A DNA stretch of 64,000 bases from Adenophora triphylla var. japonica (taxonomy: Eukaryota; Streptophyta; Magnoliopsida; Asterales; Campanulaceae): assembly GCA_022495995.1 (NCBI GenBank), contig JAFEMH010005403.1:1-64000 (forward strand), in the 5' to 3' direction. The translations under genes and the position numbers were made by a program. The notes under the pieces are model-generated. The model was given only the letters and a program-made list of their open reading frames with translations, was not told where the DNA came from and did no database searches. Position 1 is the first letter of the stretch, and the number at the start of each line of letters is the position of its first letter. Positions 23,169 to 33,663 of this stretch are shown here, piece after piece.

Positions 23169-23272
23169 TGTTGGATTGTATGAAGAAAGAAAGACAGGAA
23201 AGAAAGAAGAAGTGGAAAAGGGAAAGGGGACTAAGAAATATGAATGGGAATTTGACTTAGGGGGTGGAGGAG

Positions 23273-23344
23273 GCCGGAGATGGTGTGTTTGTTAGAGATG
23301 GTGTGTTTGCCGGAGATGGTGGGTTTGTCGAAGAAGGTGGGTCC
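23273..23344 (+). repeat. 18-bp minisatellite, 4 copies
   Basis: Units of the form GCCGGAGATGGTGTGTTT with drift, which would encode a six-residue G-D-G-V-F-x repeat in a 61-codon frame (23264-23449). There is no supporting domain, so I do not call a gene. Confidence 0.65.
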
Positions 23345-23695
23345 GAGGCAGCAGTTACGTGTAGGAAATGGGTTGAAGGTTTTGTTTTTTCAATTTGGTC
23401 ATTGCAGCTTAATGAAATTCTTACAAAAGTCTTTGGATTAATATTTTAATTTACCTTTTACTTTACAATTTTACTTCTAGCACCTTTAGTTTTTTATTTT
23501 ACTTAAATAAGGATTGATGTTCCTATTTTACCCTTAACAACCAAGTCACATGCATGGCACATGCCTACTTTCCTGGAAAAAATGGATGTCGTTAGCCCTA
23601 TGTACCTTAAACGAGTATTCAAAACAAATAGGATACTGTGTTTGCAACGAAAACTAGTTTAGGTATAAAATTCAAACAGCCTTATAGTTGGGGTA

Positions 23696-25268
23696 TGATA
23701 AGTGACTATTATATAGTCATTTATCATATATTTTCATAGTAAATTCCTTAATTTTATTATCATTTAGATTTCATTTTAATCTATTTTTAGCTTCTTTTAT
23801 ATATATCTTTGATTTTACGCTTTTTGTGTATATTATGCATTTTAGACAGGTTTTTGGAATCTATTTTATGATCAAAGGATGCTTGGACATCTTATTTGCA
23901 AAGACATGGAAGAACAACAAGCAAATTAAGCACACAAGCCAAATTTACGCAGAGCGGCCGTGTACTTGGCCATGTCAAGGCCATTTTTGGCCCCAAAACG
24001 TAGAGTGGTCGTGTCTCAAAAATGGCTTGGCCGTGCTTCCTTCCAGAGCGGCCGTGCAGTAAACATGGAGCGGCCGTGCCAATTGCCCAAATTCAAATCC
24101 AAAACTGGCGCCAAGATGGAGCGGCTGTGCAACTTCCTTAGCTCGGCCGTGCAAATGACACCTGCAGATTCTAAAGGCACCTTTCAATGGCACCGCTTTG
24201 AAGAGCCTCCTCCTTATTATAAATAAGACCACTTGTAATCAGTCTAGGATATCAGAAATCATCGAAAAATCATCAGGAATTATCAGAGAGTAGTATACCA
24301 AAGTAGAAATTACACTATACACAATTCTTTACAATTATTTCCAAAAAGATTTGAAGATTCAAGTGTACATTGTTCTTGAAGTTCTCTTGGAAAGAAGCAA
24401 TAAAAGTTGAAGTATTATTCCAGCCATTATCTCTCAAATCATAAGTTATTCTTACTCTATCTCTTATTATTATTTTATGTTTATTTACTTTTACATGGAT
24501 AGTAAGTAATCTCCCTTGTTCTTGGGGTTGGAAACTCAAAAGCACATATTGTTCATCATCTTAAATATGAAAGTCTTGTCTTCTATCTTCATCTAAACAA
24601 TTTCTTTATATCAAACTCAAAATGACTTACATTTTGGAGACGTCCAACTTGTATTATTCAGTCGATCGAGAGAAGTACCTAGTGGAGAATCTCGATTGAC
24701 GGAACCATATAAAGAAACTAGGTTTCATTGATCACGAGAGTAGTTCAATGGCCTAGGGATGTTCCTTTAATGGAAAGTATGTTGACTCTCGTTCTTATTG
24801 GATTCTTACTAATTATGGTCAGCTAGAGATAAACCGGAATGCCCGTTTGTGACAGGGCGGGAGTACCATAAACGAAAATTTCAAAAAGTTAGGACATAAT
24901 TAGTAAAGGATACAACGCTACTGTCTTGACCGTGAGAAGTAGTGTAAGCCTAACGTACCATCCTTGATTTTTATGAAAACCTATATTTTTTAAGACATGA
25001 CTATATGATAAGCAAATTGTGTAAATGATTTCCAATCCCGAGAATGCTTCATTTATAAGAGTTTTATTTAAAGTATTTTCTGCGTATGCTTCATTCTCTT
25101 CCTAAAACAATCTTTATTTCCCCCAATCCTTTTACAACTATAGTAAAAGCAAATTCATTCTAAAGTAAACCCTGTCCTTGTGGGATCGACTCGTACTTGC
25201 ACCCGCTATATTTCAATAGCCCGTGCGCTTGCGAATTTTAAAATAAGCCGTTAGGTTTCGACCGAACA
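23696..25268 (+). mobile_element. Element H: solo LTR, Ty3/gypsy type
   Basis: A single 1,573-bp LTR, TGATAAGTGAC at the start and CGACCGAACA at the end, with perfect 5-bp duplications GGGTA at 23691-23695 and 25269-25273. There is no internal sequence or second LTR, as expected after recombination between the LTRs. The first 31 bp form an imperfect palindrome (GATAAGTGACTAT with ATAGTCATTTATC). The middle has repeated GAGCGGCCGTGC motifs (23951-24150). The last 150 bp (CTTGTGGGATCGACTCG, GTGCGCTTGCGAATTTT) look like the LTR end of plant Athila/Tat-type elements; that placement is from memory of the family. Confidence 0.88.
24218..24225 (+). promoter_or_regulatory. TATA box of solo LTR H
   Basis: TATAAATA about 520 bp into the LTR, directly after the GC-rich repeat zone; it gives the LTR its + orientation. 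Confidence 0.6.
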
Positions 25269-25273
25269 GGGTA

Positions 25274-25667
25274 CTATTGTGCAATTTTTTCCTAAATAAA
25301 ATAATAGAATCCAAAAACTTATAGATTAAAAATAAAATACATATACAAAGATGAACATAAGGAGAGTACCTGAAGAAAGAGTGGAAGTTGAAGAATAATA
25401 TGAAGCGATCCGGTGACCGACAAGCAAATCGACGATGAAATCTTTGACAAATGAGGAGATCATTAGAGGGGCATTGACAAAGAGTGGCGATTTTTGGATG
25501 GACAATAGATTAGGGTGGGATGGAGGGCGATTTAAGGGAGGAGGAGAGAGAGGAGGCGGAATTAGGGGGAGGAGGCGAAATTGGGTGAATGAATGGGAGA
25601 AACGTGTGTGTGAGAAAAGAGGGGAAGAGGAATAGGCTGATAAATTTCTAGAGAATTTCTAAAATAT
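25274..25667 (+). other. Low-copy segment between solo LTR H and the MITE
   Basis: AT-rich start, then a purine-rich stretch (25490-25640) with GGAGGAGAGAGAGG-like runs. A 66-codon frame (25435-25635) is rich in Gly, Arg and Glu because of this composition. No gene recognised. Confidence 0.5.
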
Positions 25668-25670
25668 TTA

Positions 25671-26061
25671 GGCTCCGTTTGTTTCACGAAAAATAATTTT
25701 CAGAAAATTATTTCTTAAAAAATATTTTTCGAAAAATAAAAATGCTTTCCGAAAAATATTTTTCGATGTTTGGTGAATCTTAAGAAAACACTTTTCGAAA
25801 AATATTTTTCGATGTTTTGTAGTTTCATTAAAGTAACTTTTTAAAGGTAAAATCAATACAAACAAAGGAAAATGAGGAAAATGTTTTCCGAAAAACAACT
25901 TCCTTAGGTAGAGGTAAGGAAATCATTTTTCTTAGAAATCAAGCTCATTTTACATTGATTTGGAAAATATTTTCTGCTGACTTCATTTTTCGATGTTTAC
26001 CAAACATCAAAAATGGAAAAAACATTTTTCGAAAAATGTTTTCCCCCAAACAAACAGATCC
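25671..26061. mobile_element. Tourist-like (PIF/Harbinger) MITE
   Basis: 391 bp with terminal inverted repeats GGCTCCGTTTGTTT and (right end, reversed) GGATCTGTTTGTTT, flanked by TTA at 25668-25670 and 26062-26064. The three-base TTA target is characteristic of PIF/Harbinger. The interior repeats TTTTCGAAAAATATTTTTCG and reversals of it, so the whole element is strongly self-complementary. Confidence 0.8.
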
Positions 26062-26064
26062 TTA

Positions 26065-26630
26065 ATACGTTGTGCAAGTTAACCCCAGTTTTGGTTTTGG
26101 GTTGTGTTGTGTTGAATCATTTTATTTGTTTTGGGCTTTAAAATAATATGCTCGGCTTTTTTACCCATATTATCTAATGTTAATAATGGTGTAAATTGTT
26201 GTTTAATTTTTCACTTTTTAATTTATTTATTTTTTCTAATACTAATTAATCTATTTTCAAATTTCATTTATTGACTAAAACATTTTTTTAAGTAAATGTG
26301 TATAGTATTATAAAATACGCACTTAATATTAAAATATAAGCTAATGTCCACTTTTTTATAATTATTGTCTTCTTTATTTATAACAAAACGATTTTCCCAT
26401 TCCTTAAATTTAGAAAATCTTATCTTTTACATCTCGTCCAAAATAAATGTCTATTTTATTAAAAATATATATTTAAAATAAATGTTTATTTTTAATAAAA
26501 TTGTCCCTAGTATTAAATTTTTCTAATGTTTTTTTATAATTTTGAATAAATTAAATATAAACATTTATTTAGAGGGAGGGAGGGAATAAAAAAAATCATA
26601 TTTTTGAAATAAAAATATATTTTTCAATTG
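26065..26630. other. AT-rich DNA without recognised genes
   Basis: Mostly A/T tracts. A GAGGGAGGGAGGGAA run at 26573-26587 could be the end of a decayed Stowaway element, but I find no matching start. Confidence 0.5.
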
Positions 26631-26683
26631 TGTTGTTAATTTCTAACAATTTGGTAATTTTTTTAGGAATTCTATACTCGACA

Positions 26684-27112
26684 AATTTTATTGATTGGGC
26701 GCACAATGTGAAATTTTCTTTTGGTTATGATATTGTCATCAAAAGATCAATAAATAGTTCATATGGATCTATTGTTCAATATGGATCTATTGTTCAATTT
26801 AAATGTGATCATGGTGAATTATATAAAAGTAAGAAAATCTTCACTAGGCACAAAAAAAATTGGTTGTCCATTTGAATTGGAAGGAAAATGTATGGAAGAG
26901 GGTGATAGATGGAGGTTAAATCTATTGTTCAATTTAAATGTGATCATGGTGAATTATATGAAAGATTTGTCAAAAAAAATTGTTAAACCACGAGCTATCT
27001 TGACGACATTAAAGCAACAAAATGAAGGTAATGTGTCTACTGTCAAAACGATATACAAAATGAACGTCAAAAGTTTCTTGCGACGAAAAAAGCTGGTAGA
27101 ACTCAAAATGAC
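26684..27112 (+). pseudogene. FAR1-type DNA-binding domain / MULE transposase N-terminus, degenerate
   Basis: Frame one (26684-26875) reads IDWAHNVKFSFGYDIVIKRS then VQFKCDHGELYK and a CPFEL-like piece, matching the FAR1 zinc domain that begins many MULE transposases and FAR1/FHY3 proteins. Another frame continues with VKPRAILTTLKQQN and NVSTVKTIYK, the conserved segment that follows in this family. The two are separated by a frameshift near 26870 and by an internal duplication: TTGTTCAATTTAAATGTGATC occurs at about 26790 and about 26925, and GGATCTATTGTTCAA is doubled at 26765-26797. The catalytic DDE region is not present. A Stowaway MITE starts at 27115. Only a relic of an autonomous MULE or host FAR1-like gene remains. 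Confidence 0.75.
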
Positions 27113-27114
27113 TA

Positions 27115-27407
27115 CTCCCTCCGTCCCATTGATAGCTCCACATTTTGCCAAAACAAGTGTCCCGTTAAAAGCTTCACCTTTCCTAAAATGGCAAAGAATC
27201 TTTATTATTCCACCCACTCATTCTCTCTCCTATTTCACTTTTATACTCACAACACTTTTCAAATTTACTATTTTCTTCACTCATTCTCTCTCCTATTTTA
27301 CTTTTACACTCACAACACTTTCTCCACTTACTTTTTTCCTTAATTTGCGTGTTATGCTAAAAATGGTGAACCTATAAACGGGACGGCTATAAACGGGACG
27401 GAGGGAG
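27115..27407. mobile_element. Stowaway (Tc1/mariner) MITE
   Basis: 293 bp with terminal repeats CTCCCTCCGTCCC at the left and GGGACGGAGGGAG at the right, flanked by TA at 27113-27114 and 27408-27409. It follows the FAR1/MULE remnant. Confidence 0.92.
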
Positions 27408-27409
27408 TA

Positions 27410-28343
27410 TATTTCAAGGAAAAAAAAAAAAGAGAATTGGTTAAGCCCAGGCCAAAAATAAGTAGGAGATAATGAAAATACTTATATCATACCCACCTAA
27501 TTAGCATTCAAATTGGGCTTGGCCCAATTGTATTTGATCACGAAGGATGATCCATTTCTATTACAATTGGATTATAGAGTAGAAAGTCAATTCATAATGA
27601 AATAGTCCGTCACATAACACAACAATTGGAATTGGAGCATTTCTAGGCCTTTATCATAACTAGACCTTCAAATGCTATCTAATATCATTAAAATACAAGT
27701 TGACAAAAGTAAACAAAATCCTCCAATTTTTGATCAATATCTTGAACTATAAATACATCTCTTCAAGCAACCTCCCCCTTCCCCCCTTCATTCTTGAGCA
27801 ATATCTTCTCAGTTCTCTCTCAATCCTCCGTTTTTCTCTCTCACTCTCATCTGAATATGGTTCAAATCATTGATTTTTTAATACTTTTGAGATTAGTTGT
27901 GCATCCATTTAACCTATTACTTAATGTTTTCAATCTATTATGATAGGGGTGTTGTGGTGGTTGTGTGCTTGTTATTATTTTGATCTATGCTTCTAATTAA
28001 AGAATGGAGTATCTTCTTGGCCTTTGAGTTTAGTGATTTGTGGAGCTAGTACAAAGAGGTTGGTGTTTGGGGTGGGATGTTAGTGTAACTATTCTAACTC
28101 TAAATCTGACGCATAAATTATATACTGATCCACTCCACTAATCACCTTTCTCATTTGGGTCAACAACTGCCCATAACATGCAACCAAAAGTCCAATTAAT
28201 AATTTGATACTTATTTGTAGTGTATGAGCCTTGTATATAACACAATCAATGCTCATATCTTTTCAATGTGGGACAATGGATACTACAATCTCCCACTCAA
28301 ATCCTTGCTGCCCCTGACAAAATCAATCAATAATCAGATCGTA
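27410..28343 (+). other. Low-copy segment before element E
   Basis: No coding region recognised. A TATAAATACATC sequence at about 27750 precedes a CT-rich stretch (27770-27850) as in a plant promoter and 5' UTR, and the 28230-28320 part (ATGTGGGACAATGGATACTACA) resembles ends of some LTRs. Neither is firm enough to call. Confidence 0.4.
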
Positions 28344-28348
28344 CCTTC
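28344..28348. repeat. Target-site duplication of element E (left)
   Basis: CCTTC directly before TGTTGG; matches 34390-34394. Confidence 0.93.
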
Positions 28349-29024
28349 TGTTGGAATATTGGGTGAATATTAGGGTGAATTGAAAAGTCAACAAGGAATC
28401 TAAAATCCAAAAGGCACGACAGTTCAAATTCCATGACTGTCCAGAAACATGATTCTTCTGTTAACCTTTGCTCGGGCGAGGCACTAAAGTGTACGGCCGA
28501 GCAACTAGCCTATGCTCGGGCGAGGCACTAATAGTGCTCGGCCGAGCAGTTGCTGTCTGTTCAGATTGATGTCCGAACAGGTGCTAGCTTTGAGGGTTGT
28601 GGATTTTGTGAAACAGTCACAACTGTTTCAATCTACCCTATATATAGACCCCTATTCCTTCATTCAGTCATCAAGTAATCCAATCAGGTTATTATCAAAT
28701 CCAAGTTACAATCTTTGTTCAGAATCCAATTCTCTCTCTCCCTCATTCAAAGTGATTTAATTCATTCAAGGAGTTCGTTCATCATTCTCTCTTCAAAGTT
28801 CGAAGACTAAGAGCAAGTCTGAATTTGGTTCGCCCGTCAAGGTTAGTTAAAGTGCACACTAACTCTTGGTAAAAAGCGTTGTATCTTGGGAGACATTCGC
28901 CATCGATCCGTTTGCACAATTACGGATGCGAAATATTGTCTTAAGGAGATTTGCTTCGGTATACCTCGCTTTAATCTCCTTCGTGTGATTTTCGTATTGA
29001 AGATATCTAAACATTTACACAACA
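28349..29024 (+). repeat. 5' LTR of element E
   Basis: 676 bp, TGTTGGAATATTGGG to TTACACAACA. U3 carries repeated CTCGGCCGAG and GCTCGGGCGAGG palindromic motifs (28470-28552). TATA-like TATATATA at 28639-28646. It lacks about 50 bp of U3 palindromic repeats that the 3' LTR has. Confidence 0.95.
28639..28646 (+). promoter_or_regulatory. TATA box of LTR E
   Basis: TATATATA followed by GACCCC, roughly 290 bp into the LTR; the same sequence is kept in the 3' LTR. Confidence 0.65.
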
Positions 29025-29041
29025 ATCTTAAGACAATATTT
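28931..29041 (+). promoter_or_regulatory. LTR/post-LTR complementary pair of element E (putative self-priming site)
   Basis: The LTR segment 28931-28945 (AAATATTGTCTTAAG) is a perfect 15-nt reverse complement of 29027-29041 (CTTAAGACAATATTT), which lies 2 nt after the LTR end, where a PBS belongs. In RNA this would form a stem with a loop of about 80 nt. The 3' LTR keeps the LTR arm (34296-34310). Element F has the same arrangement with a different sequence. Function is inferred, not shown. Confidence 0.7.
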
Positions 29042-29115
29042 TCAGGTATTTATTTTAATTATATCTTCTCTACTTCATCTCTTTCTTATTTGATTTTTTG
29101 TTTTCGTAACAGAAA

Positions 29116-30106
29116 ATGACTAATGAAAATGACTCCGTTAGTAGTGAGACTATTGCAACGAATCCTAATGCAATAGGGAGTACTTCAAGTGCTAATCAGC
29201 TTATGATTCCACCGGCCTCGCAGTACGAGAAACCGGAAAAGTTCAATGGGGCTGATTTCAAACGTTGGCAACACAAAATGTTGTTCTATCTCACAATGCT
29301 TGGACTAGTAAAATTCTTACTTGAAGAATGTCCCGTAGCGGCGGAAGGTGTAGTAGACAAGGCTACACAAATGGCTATTGATGCATGGAAACATGCTGAT
29401 TATCTATGCCGAAACTACATCTTGAATGGACTAGACAACACATTGTATAATGTGTATTACTCCATTCAAACTGCAAAAGGACTTTGAGATTCTCTCGACA
29501 AGAAATACAAAATCGAAGATGCTAGAACAAAGAAGTTCTTTTTTGCAAAGTTTTTGGATTTTAAAATGAATGATTCTAAAACTGTAATGTATCAGGTCGA
29601 AGAGATACAAGTCCTATTGCATAACCTTAAAGCCGAAGGAATGCAATTGAGTGAGTCCTTCCAAATTGCATGTATAATTGAGAAGTTGCTTCCTTCATGG
29701 AGAGATTTCAAAAACTATTTCAAACACAAGCGCAAGGAAATGTCAATGGAAGACTTGCTTGTTCGTCTTCTCATTGAAGAAGACAATCGAAGTGCAGAAA
29801 AGAGAGCCAATGCTCGAAACATGGAAGCAAAGGCTAACATGGTGGAAGAATCCCGACCCAAGAACAACAAAAGGAAGCATGGTGACTCTTCTAAGAAGAA
29901 TTCAAGTAATGACAGCAACAAACGCTTCAAGTTCAAAGGGGACTGCTACAATTGTGGAAAAAGCGGTCATCGGGCGTCGAAGCAAGAAGCAGAAGCCTCC
30001 CCAAGCAAACATGACTGAAATAGATACTCTCTCTGTGGGTGTTTCCGAAGTAAGTCTGTCTGCCGTAGTATGTGAAGCCAACTTGGTGTCAAAAGTCAAA
30101 GATTGA
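29116..30106 (+). pseudogene. Element E gag, with a nonsense codon and a frameshift
   Basis: Begins at ATG 29116, 91 bp after the LTR. The first 123 codons hold the copia gag start (EKFNGADFKRWQHKMLFYL) and end at TGA 29485-29487, where relatives have Trp before DSLDKKY. The same frame continues (FLDFKMNDSKTVMYQVEE, LPSWRDFKNYFKHKRKEM) into a zinc knuckle CYNCGKSGH near 29940. A small deletion there removes the last knuckle cysteine region and shifts the frame; the spacer to protease continues in another frame to about 30106. Family role: particle assembly and RNA binding. Confidence 0.9.
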
Positions 30107-30486
30107 TGGGTGGACATCGGAGCCACTCGTCACATATGTGCCAACAAAAGCTTGTTCGCAGAATACAAGAACATGGAACGTGAAGATTTTCTCTATACAG
30201 GAAATTCTGCAACTTCCAAGATTGAAGGCATTGGAAAGGTGATCTTGAAGTTCACATCGGGAAAGGAGCTTACTCTCAACGATGTGATGCATGTAACCGA
30301 CAGAAGAAAGAATTTAATTTCTGGCTCTTTACTTAGTAAGAAGGGTTTCAAAATTTTATTTGAATCTGATAAGTTGTACTTACTAAGGGAGGAATGTATG
30401 TTGGAAAGGGATACTTGCTAGATGGCCTATTTAAGGCAAATGCTATTGTAGTGGACAAGAAATCCACATATTTGTACCCTTAAGTT
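30107..30486 (+). pseudogene. Element E protease and spacer
   Basis: A TGA at 30104-30106 precedes WVDIGATRHICANK, where the aspartic protease motif D-[ST]-G-A appears as D-I-G-A, so the active site is altered. The protease flap and end region follow (DVMHVTDRRKNLISGSLL). The frame closes at 30421 and the pre-integrase spacer is shifted. Confidence 0.88.
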
Positions 30487-31386
30487 ATGAATAAAATTGA
30501 CAATTCTATTTACTTGTGTGAGTCTTCTAATTTATGGCATGGTCGTTTAGGACATGTGAATCGTGCTTATTTGAGAAAGCTTGTTAGTTTAGGACTCATT
30601 CCAAAATTTGATTCAATGAAAGGTCACAAATGCGAAGTTTGTGTTGAAGCAAAGTTTTCAAAGAAACCTTTTAAACCAGTTGAAAGGACTAGCCAACTGT
30701 TGGGATTAATCCATAGTGATCTATGTGATTTAAAGTTTATCCCAACTCGAGGCGGTAAGAAATACTTTGTTACTTTTATTGACGATCGAAGTAGATATTG
30801 TTATGTCTATTTGCCAAGTAGTAAGGATGAAGCAATGGATGCTTTCATCACTTACAAAACTGAAGTTGAAAATCAACTTGAAAAGTCAATTAAAGTATTA
30901 AGGTCCGATAGGGGTGGTGAATATGAATCAACGAAATCTAGTAACCTATGTTCCAAATTCGGTATCATTCATCAAACAACTGCACCCTATACTTAGCAGC
31001 AAAATGGTATTGATGAGAGGAAAAATAGAACTATAAAAGATATGGTTAACTGTATGCTTGGAAGTTCGGGTTTACCACAAAACTTGTGGGGGGAAGCGGT
31101 GTTATCCGCTAACTTTGTGTTGAATAGAATTCCACACAAGAAAACTGGTTCTATACCATATAAATTGTGGAAAGGAAGAAAGCCTTCCAATAAATTCCTC
31201 AAAGCGTGGGGGTGTCTCACAAAGGTTGCCGTTCCACCTCCTAAACGGTCAAAGTTAGGACCTAAGACAGTTGACTGTGTATTTATTGGATATGCAATGA
31301 ATAGCAGTGTGTATAGATTCTTAGTACACAAATCTGAAGTAAATGACATTCATGGCAATACAATAATTGAATCTCGTGACGCTTAA
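30487..31386 (+). pseudogene. Element E GAG-pre-integrase and integrase
   Basis: Zinc region WHGRLGHVN ... CEVCVEAK, then the catalytic core with the three acidic positions: [19 protein letters not shown] and, after an in-frame TAG (30994-30996), NGIDERKNR carrying the Glu. The C-terminal part (LPQNLWGEAV, NRIPHKKTG, WGCLTK, FIGYAMN) is intact in frame to TAA at 31384-31386. Integrase joins element DNA to the chromosome. Apart from the nonsense codon the domain is recognisable throughout. Confidence 0.92.
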
Positions 31387-31423
31387 TTTTTTGAGGATGT
31401 GTACCCTATGAAAAAGGATATTT

Positions 31424-33100
31424 GTGAAAATACTCCAAAGAGACCACGTGAAAGCACTTGAAACCAATGAAGATGTTGAACCAAGAAGAAGCAAGAGAGC
31501 TAAAATTGCTAAAACTTGTGGTCTAGATTTTATCTCTAACTTTATGATTGAAGATGAGCCTCAATCATTTAAAGAAGCCATGAACAGCTCTGAATCCACA
31601 TTCTGGAAAGAAGCTGTAAATAGTGAGATTGAATCCATTTTAAGTAACAACACTTGGCAAGTGGTTGATCTTCCTAAATGTTCTAAACCAATAGGATGCA
31701 AATGGATTTTCAAAAAGAAACTAAGACCGGATGGTTTCGTGGATAAATATAAGGCTCGTCTTGTTGCAAAAGGATATCGTCAAATGGAAGGATTTGACTT
31801 TTTTGACACATACTCTCCTGTTACAAGAATTACTTCAATTCAAATCTTAATAGCCATTGCAGCTTTTTATAATCTGCATATACATCAAATGGATATAAAA
31901 ACTGCATTTTTAAATGGTGGTTTGAATGAAGAAATTTACATGGAGCAGCCCGAAGGCTTCAAAGTAAAAGGACAAGAGCACAAGGTATGCAAACTTGTTA
32001 ATTCCTTGTATGGCTTGAAGCAAGCTCCTAAACAATGGCATAAAAAATTTGACAGTGTCATGATTAGAAATGGTTTTATCACAAATGAATGTGATAAATG
32101 TGTATACTCAAAGAAATTTGGTAACACATATGTATTTGTTTGTTTATATGTAGATGATATACTCATGTTTGGTCATGACATTGAGGTTATAAATAAAACA
32201 AAGAAAATGTTTATCAATAACTTTGATATGAAAGATATGGGTGAAGCAGATGTAATCTTGGGAATGAAAGTCTCAAGAACCTCCAATGGAATTAGTTTAT
32301 CTCAAAAACATTATGTTGATAAAATGGTTGAGAGATTTAATTCTCATGAAATTAAAGAAACTAATAATCCATTTATGCCCCATATAGTTCTTCATAAGAA
32401 TACTGGGAATGCGAAACAACAATTAGAGTATTCTCAAATAATTGGAAGCCTAATGTACTTGATGCAGTGCACAAGGCCGGATATAGCTTATGTTATAAGT
32501 AAGCTGAGTCGTTTTACTAGTAATCCTAATAATGAGCATTGGAATGCATTATTAAGAGTTTTAGGATATATAAAACGACCTAGAGAGTATTCATTGCACT
32601 ATATCAACTATCCTCCAGTAGTTGAAGGATATAGTGATGCAAATTGGATATCTGATACAGATGAATCCAAGTCTACTAGTGGCTATGTATTTACTCTTGG
32701 TGGACCTGTCATAACATGGAAGTCTTCTAAGCAAACATGTATAGCTCGATCAACGATATAATCTGAGTTTATTGCTTTAGATAAAGCTGGTGAAGAAGCC
32801 GAATGGCTTAGACACTTTTTAGAAGATATTCCCCTCTGGCCAAAACTCTTGCCTGCTATATGTATACACTGTAATAATCAAACAGCTAAAGCAAGGGCGG
32901 AGAATTTTATATACAACGGCAAATCTCGACACATACGTCCGAGACACAACACCATTAGACAGTTACTCTCCAACGGAACGATATCTATTAATTTCGTGCG
33001 ATCAAAGGATAATCTAGCGGATCCATTTACTAAAGGTTTATCTAAGGAGAGAATAAACTGTGCATCGAAAGAAAAGGGGCTAAAGCCTAAACAAATCTAA
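31424..33100 (+). pseudogene. Element E reverse transcriptase and RNase H
   Basis: Open for 445 codons from 31424: a linker, RT start ([19 protein letters not shown]), [10 protein letters not shown], the active site YVDD (32147-32158), and the connection region ([17 protein letters not shown]). RNase H starts at GYSDANW and runs to TAA 32759-32761, which falls within the conserved ST-ESEF segment; the same frame continues to 33100 with ALDKAGEEAEW, SRHIRPRH and DNLADPFTKGLS. A catalytic-region Asp after IHC appears as Asn. This is the best preserved pol in the window, but not intact. Confidence 0.93.
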
Positions 33101-33663
33101 ATCAACTTGATGGAAACCTAACCTGGCGACTGGAGATCCCACGGACTAGGTTCAATAGAAAAAACCAGTTATGATTGATTTGAGGGAAGCACTTGAGAGT
33201 TTATCTTCATCTCATTTCTATATATATGATGCAAAAGTGTTGTCTACAAATTGGTAGAGGTTAAGCTATTGCTTTAAATGATGACTATATCTTGTTAATT
33301 AGTACAAGTGGGGTAATGTAGGATACTATTTATTACACATCACCTATGTTAGTGTGAACATGGCCGGTTCGTTGAAAATTTTATTTAGGCAAATTTTCTA
33401 AAGCACTCGCAGAACCAAAAGTTCAAGGCCGAAATAATGAACACAATAGAGAACCAAAATCTGATATGAGATTTAAATGTGTTTGATCTATTAACGTCTG
33501 ATAGTTCAATACGTTACGTACACTGATTAACCAAGTAAGCTCGATAGATTCTTACTAAAGAAGGTTCAAAGCGAAAGCCACCTATCTTGATGCATTTACT
33601 TTTCAGCTATGCTCTTCTTCTTCTTTCTTTTCCGTGTCGACTTCTTCCATTCATGTGGGGGAT
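33101..33663 (+). other. 3' untranslated part and polypurine tract of element E
   Basis: No frame. It ends in GTGGGGGAT (33655-33663), the plus-strand primer site, identical in sequence to that of element F at 44423-44431. Confidence 0.8.

Noticed and set aside
26450..26590. Possible further Stowaway end (GAGGGAGGGAGGGAA)
   Set aside because: No matching inverted terminus or TA pair found upstream.
27750..27890. Host promoter and 5' UTR
   Set aside because: TATAAATA plus CT-rich tract is suggestive, but no coding sequence follows before element E.
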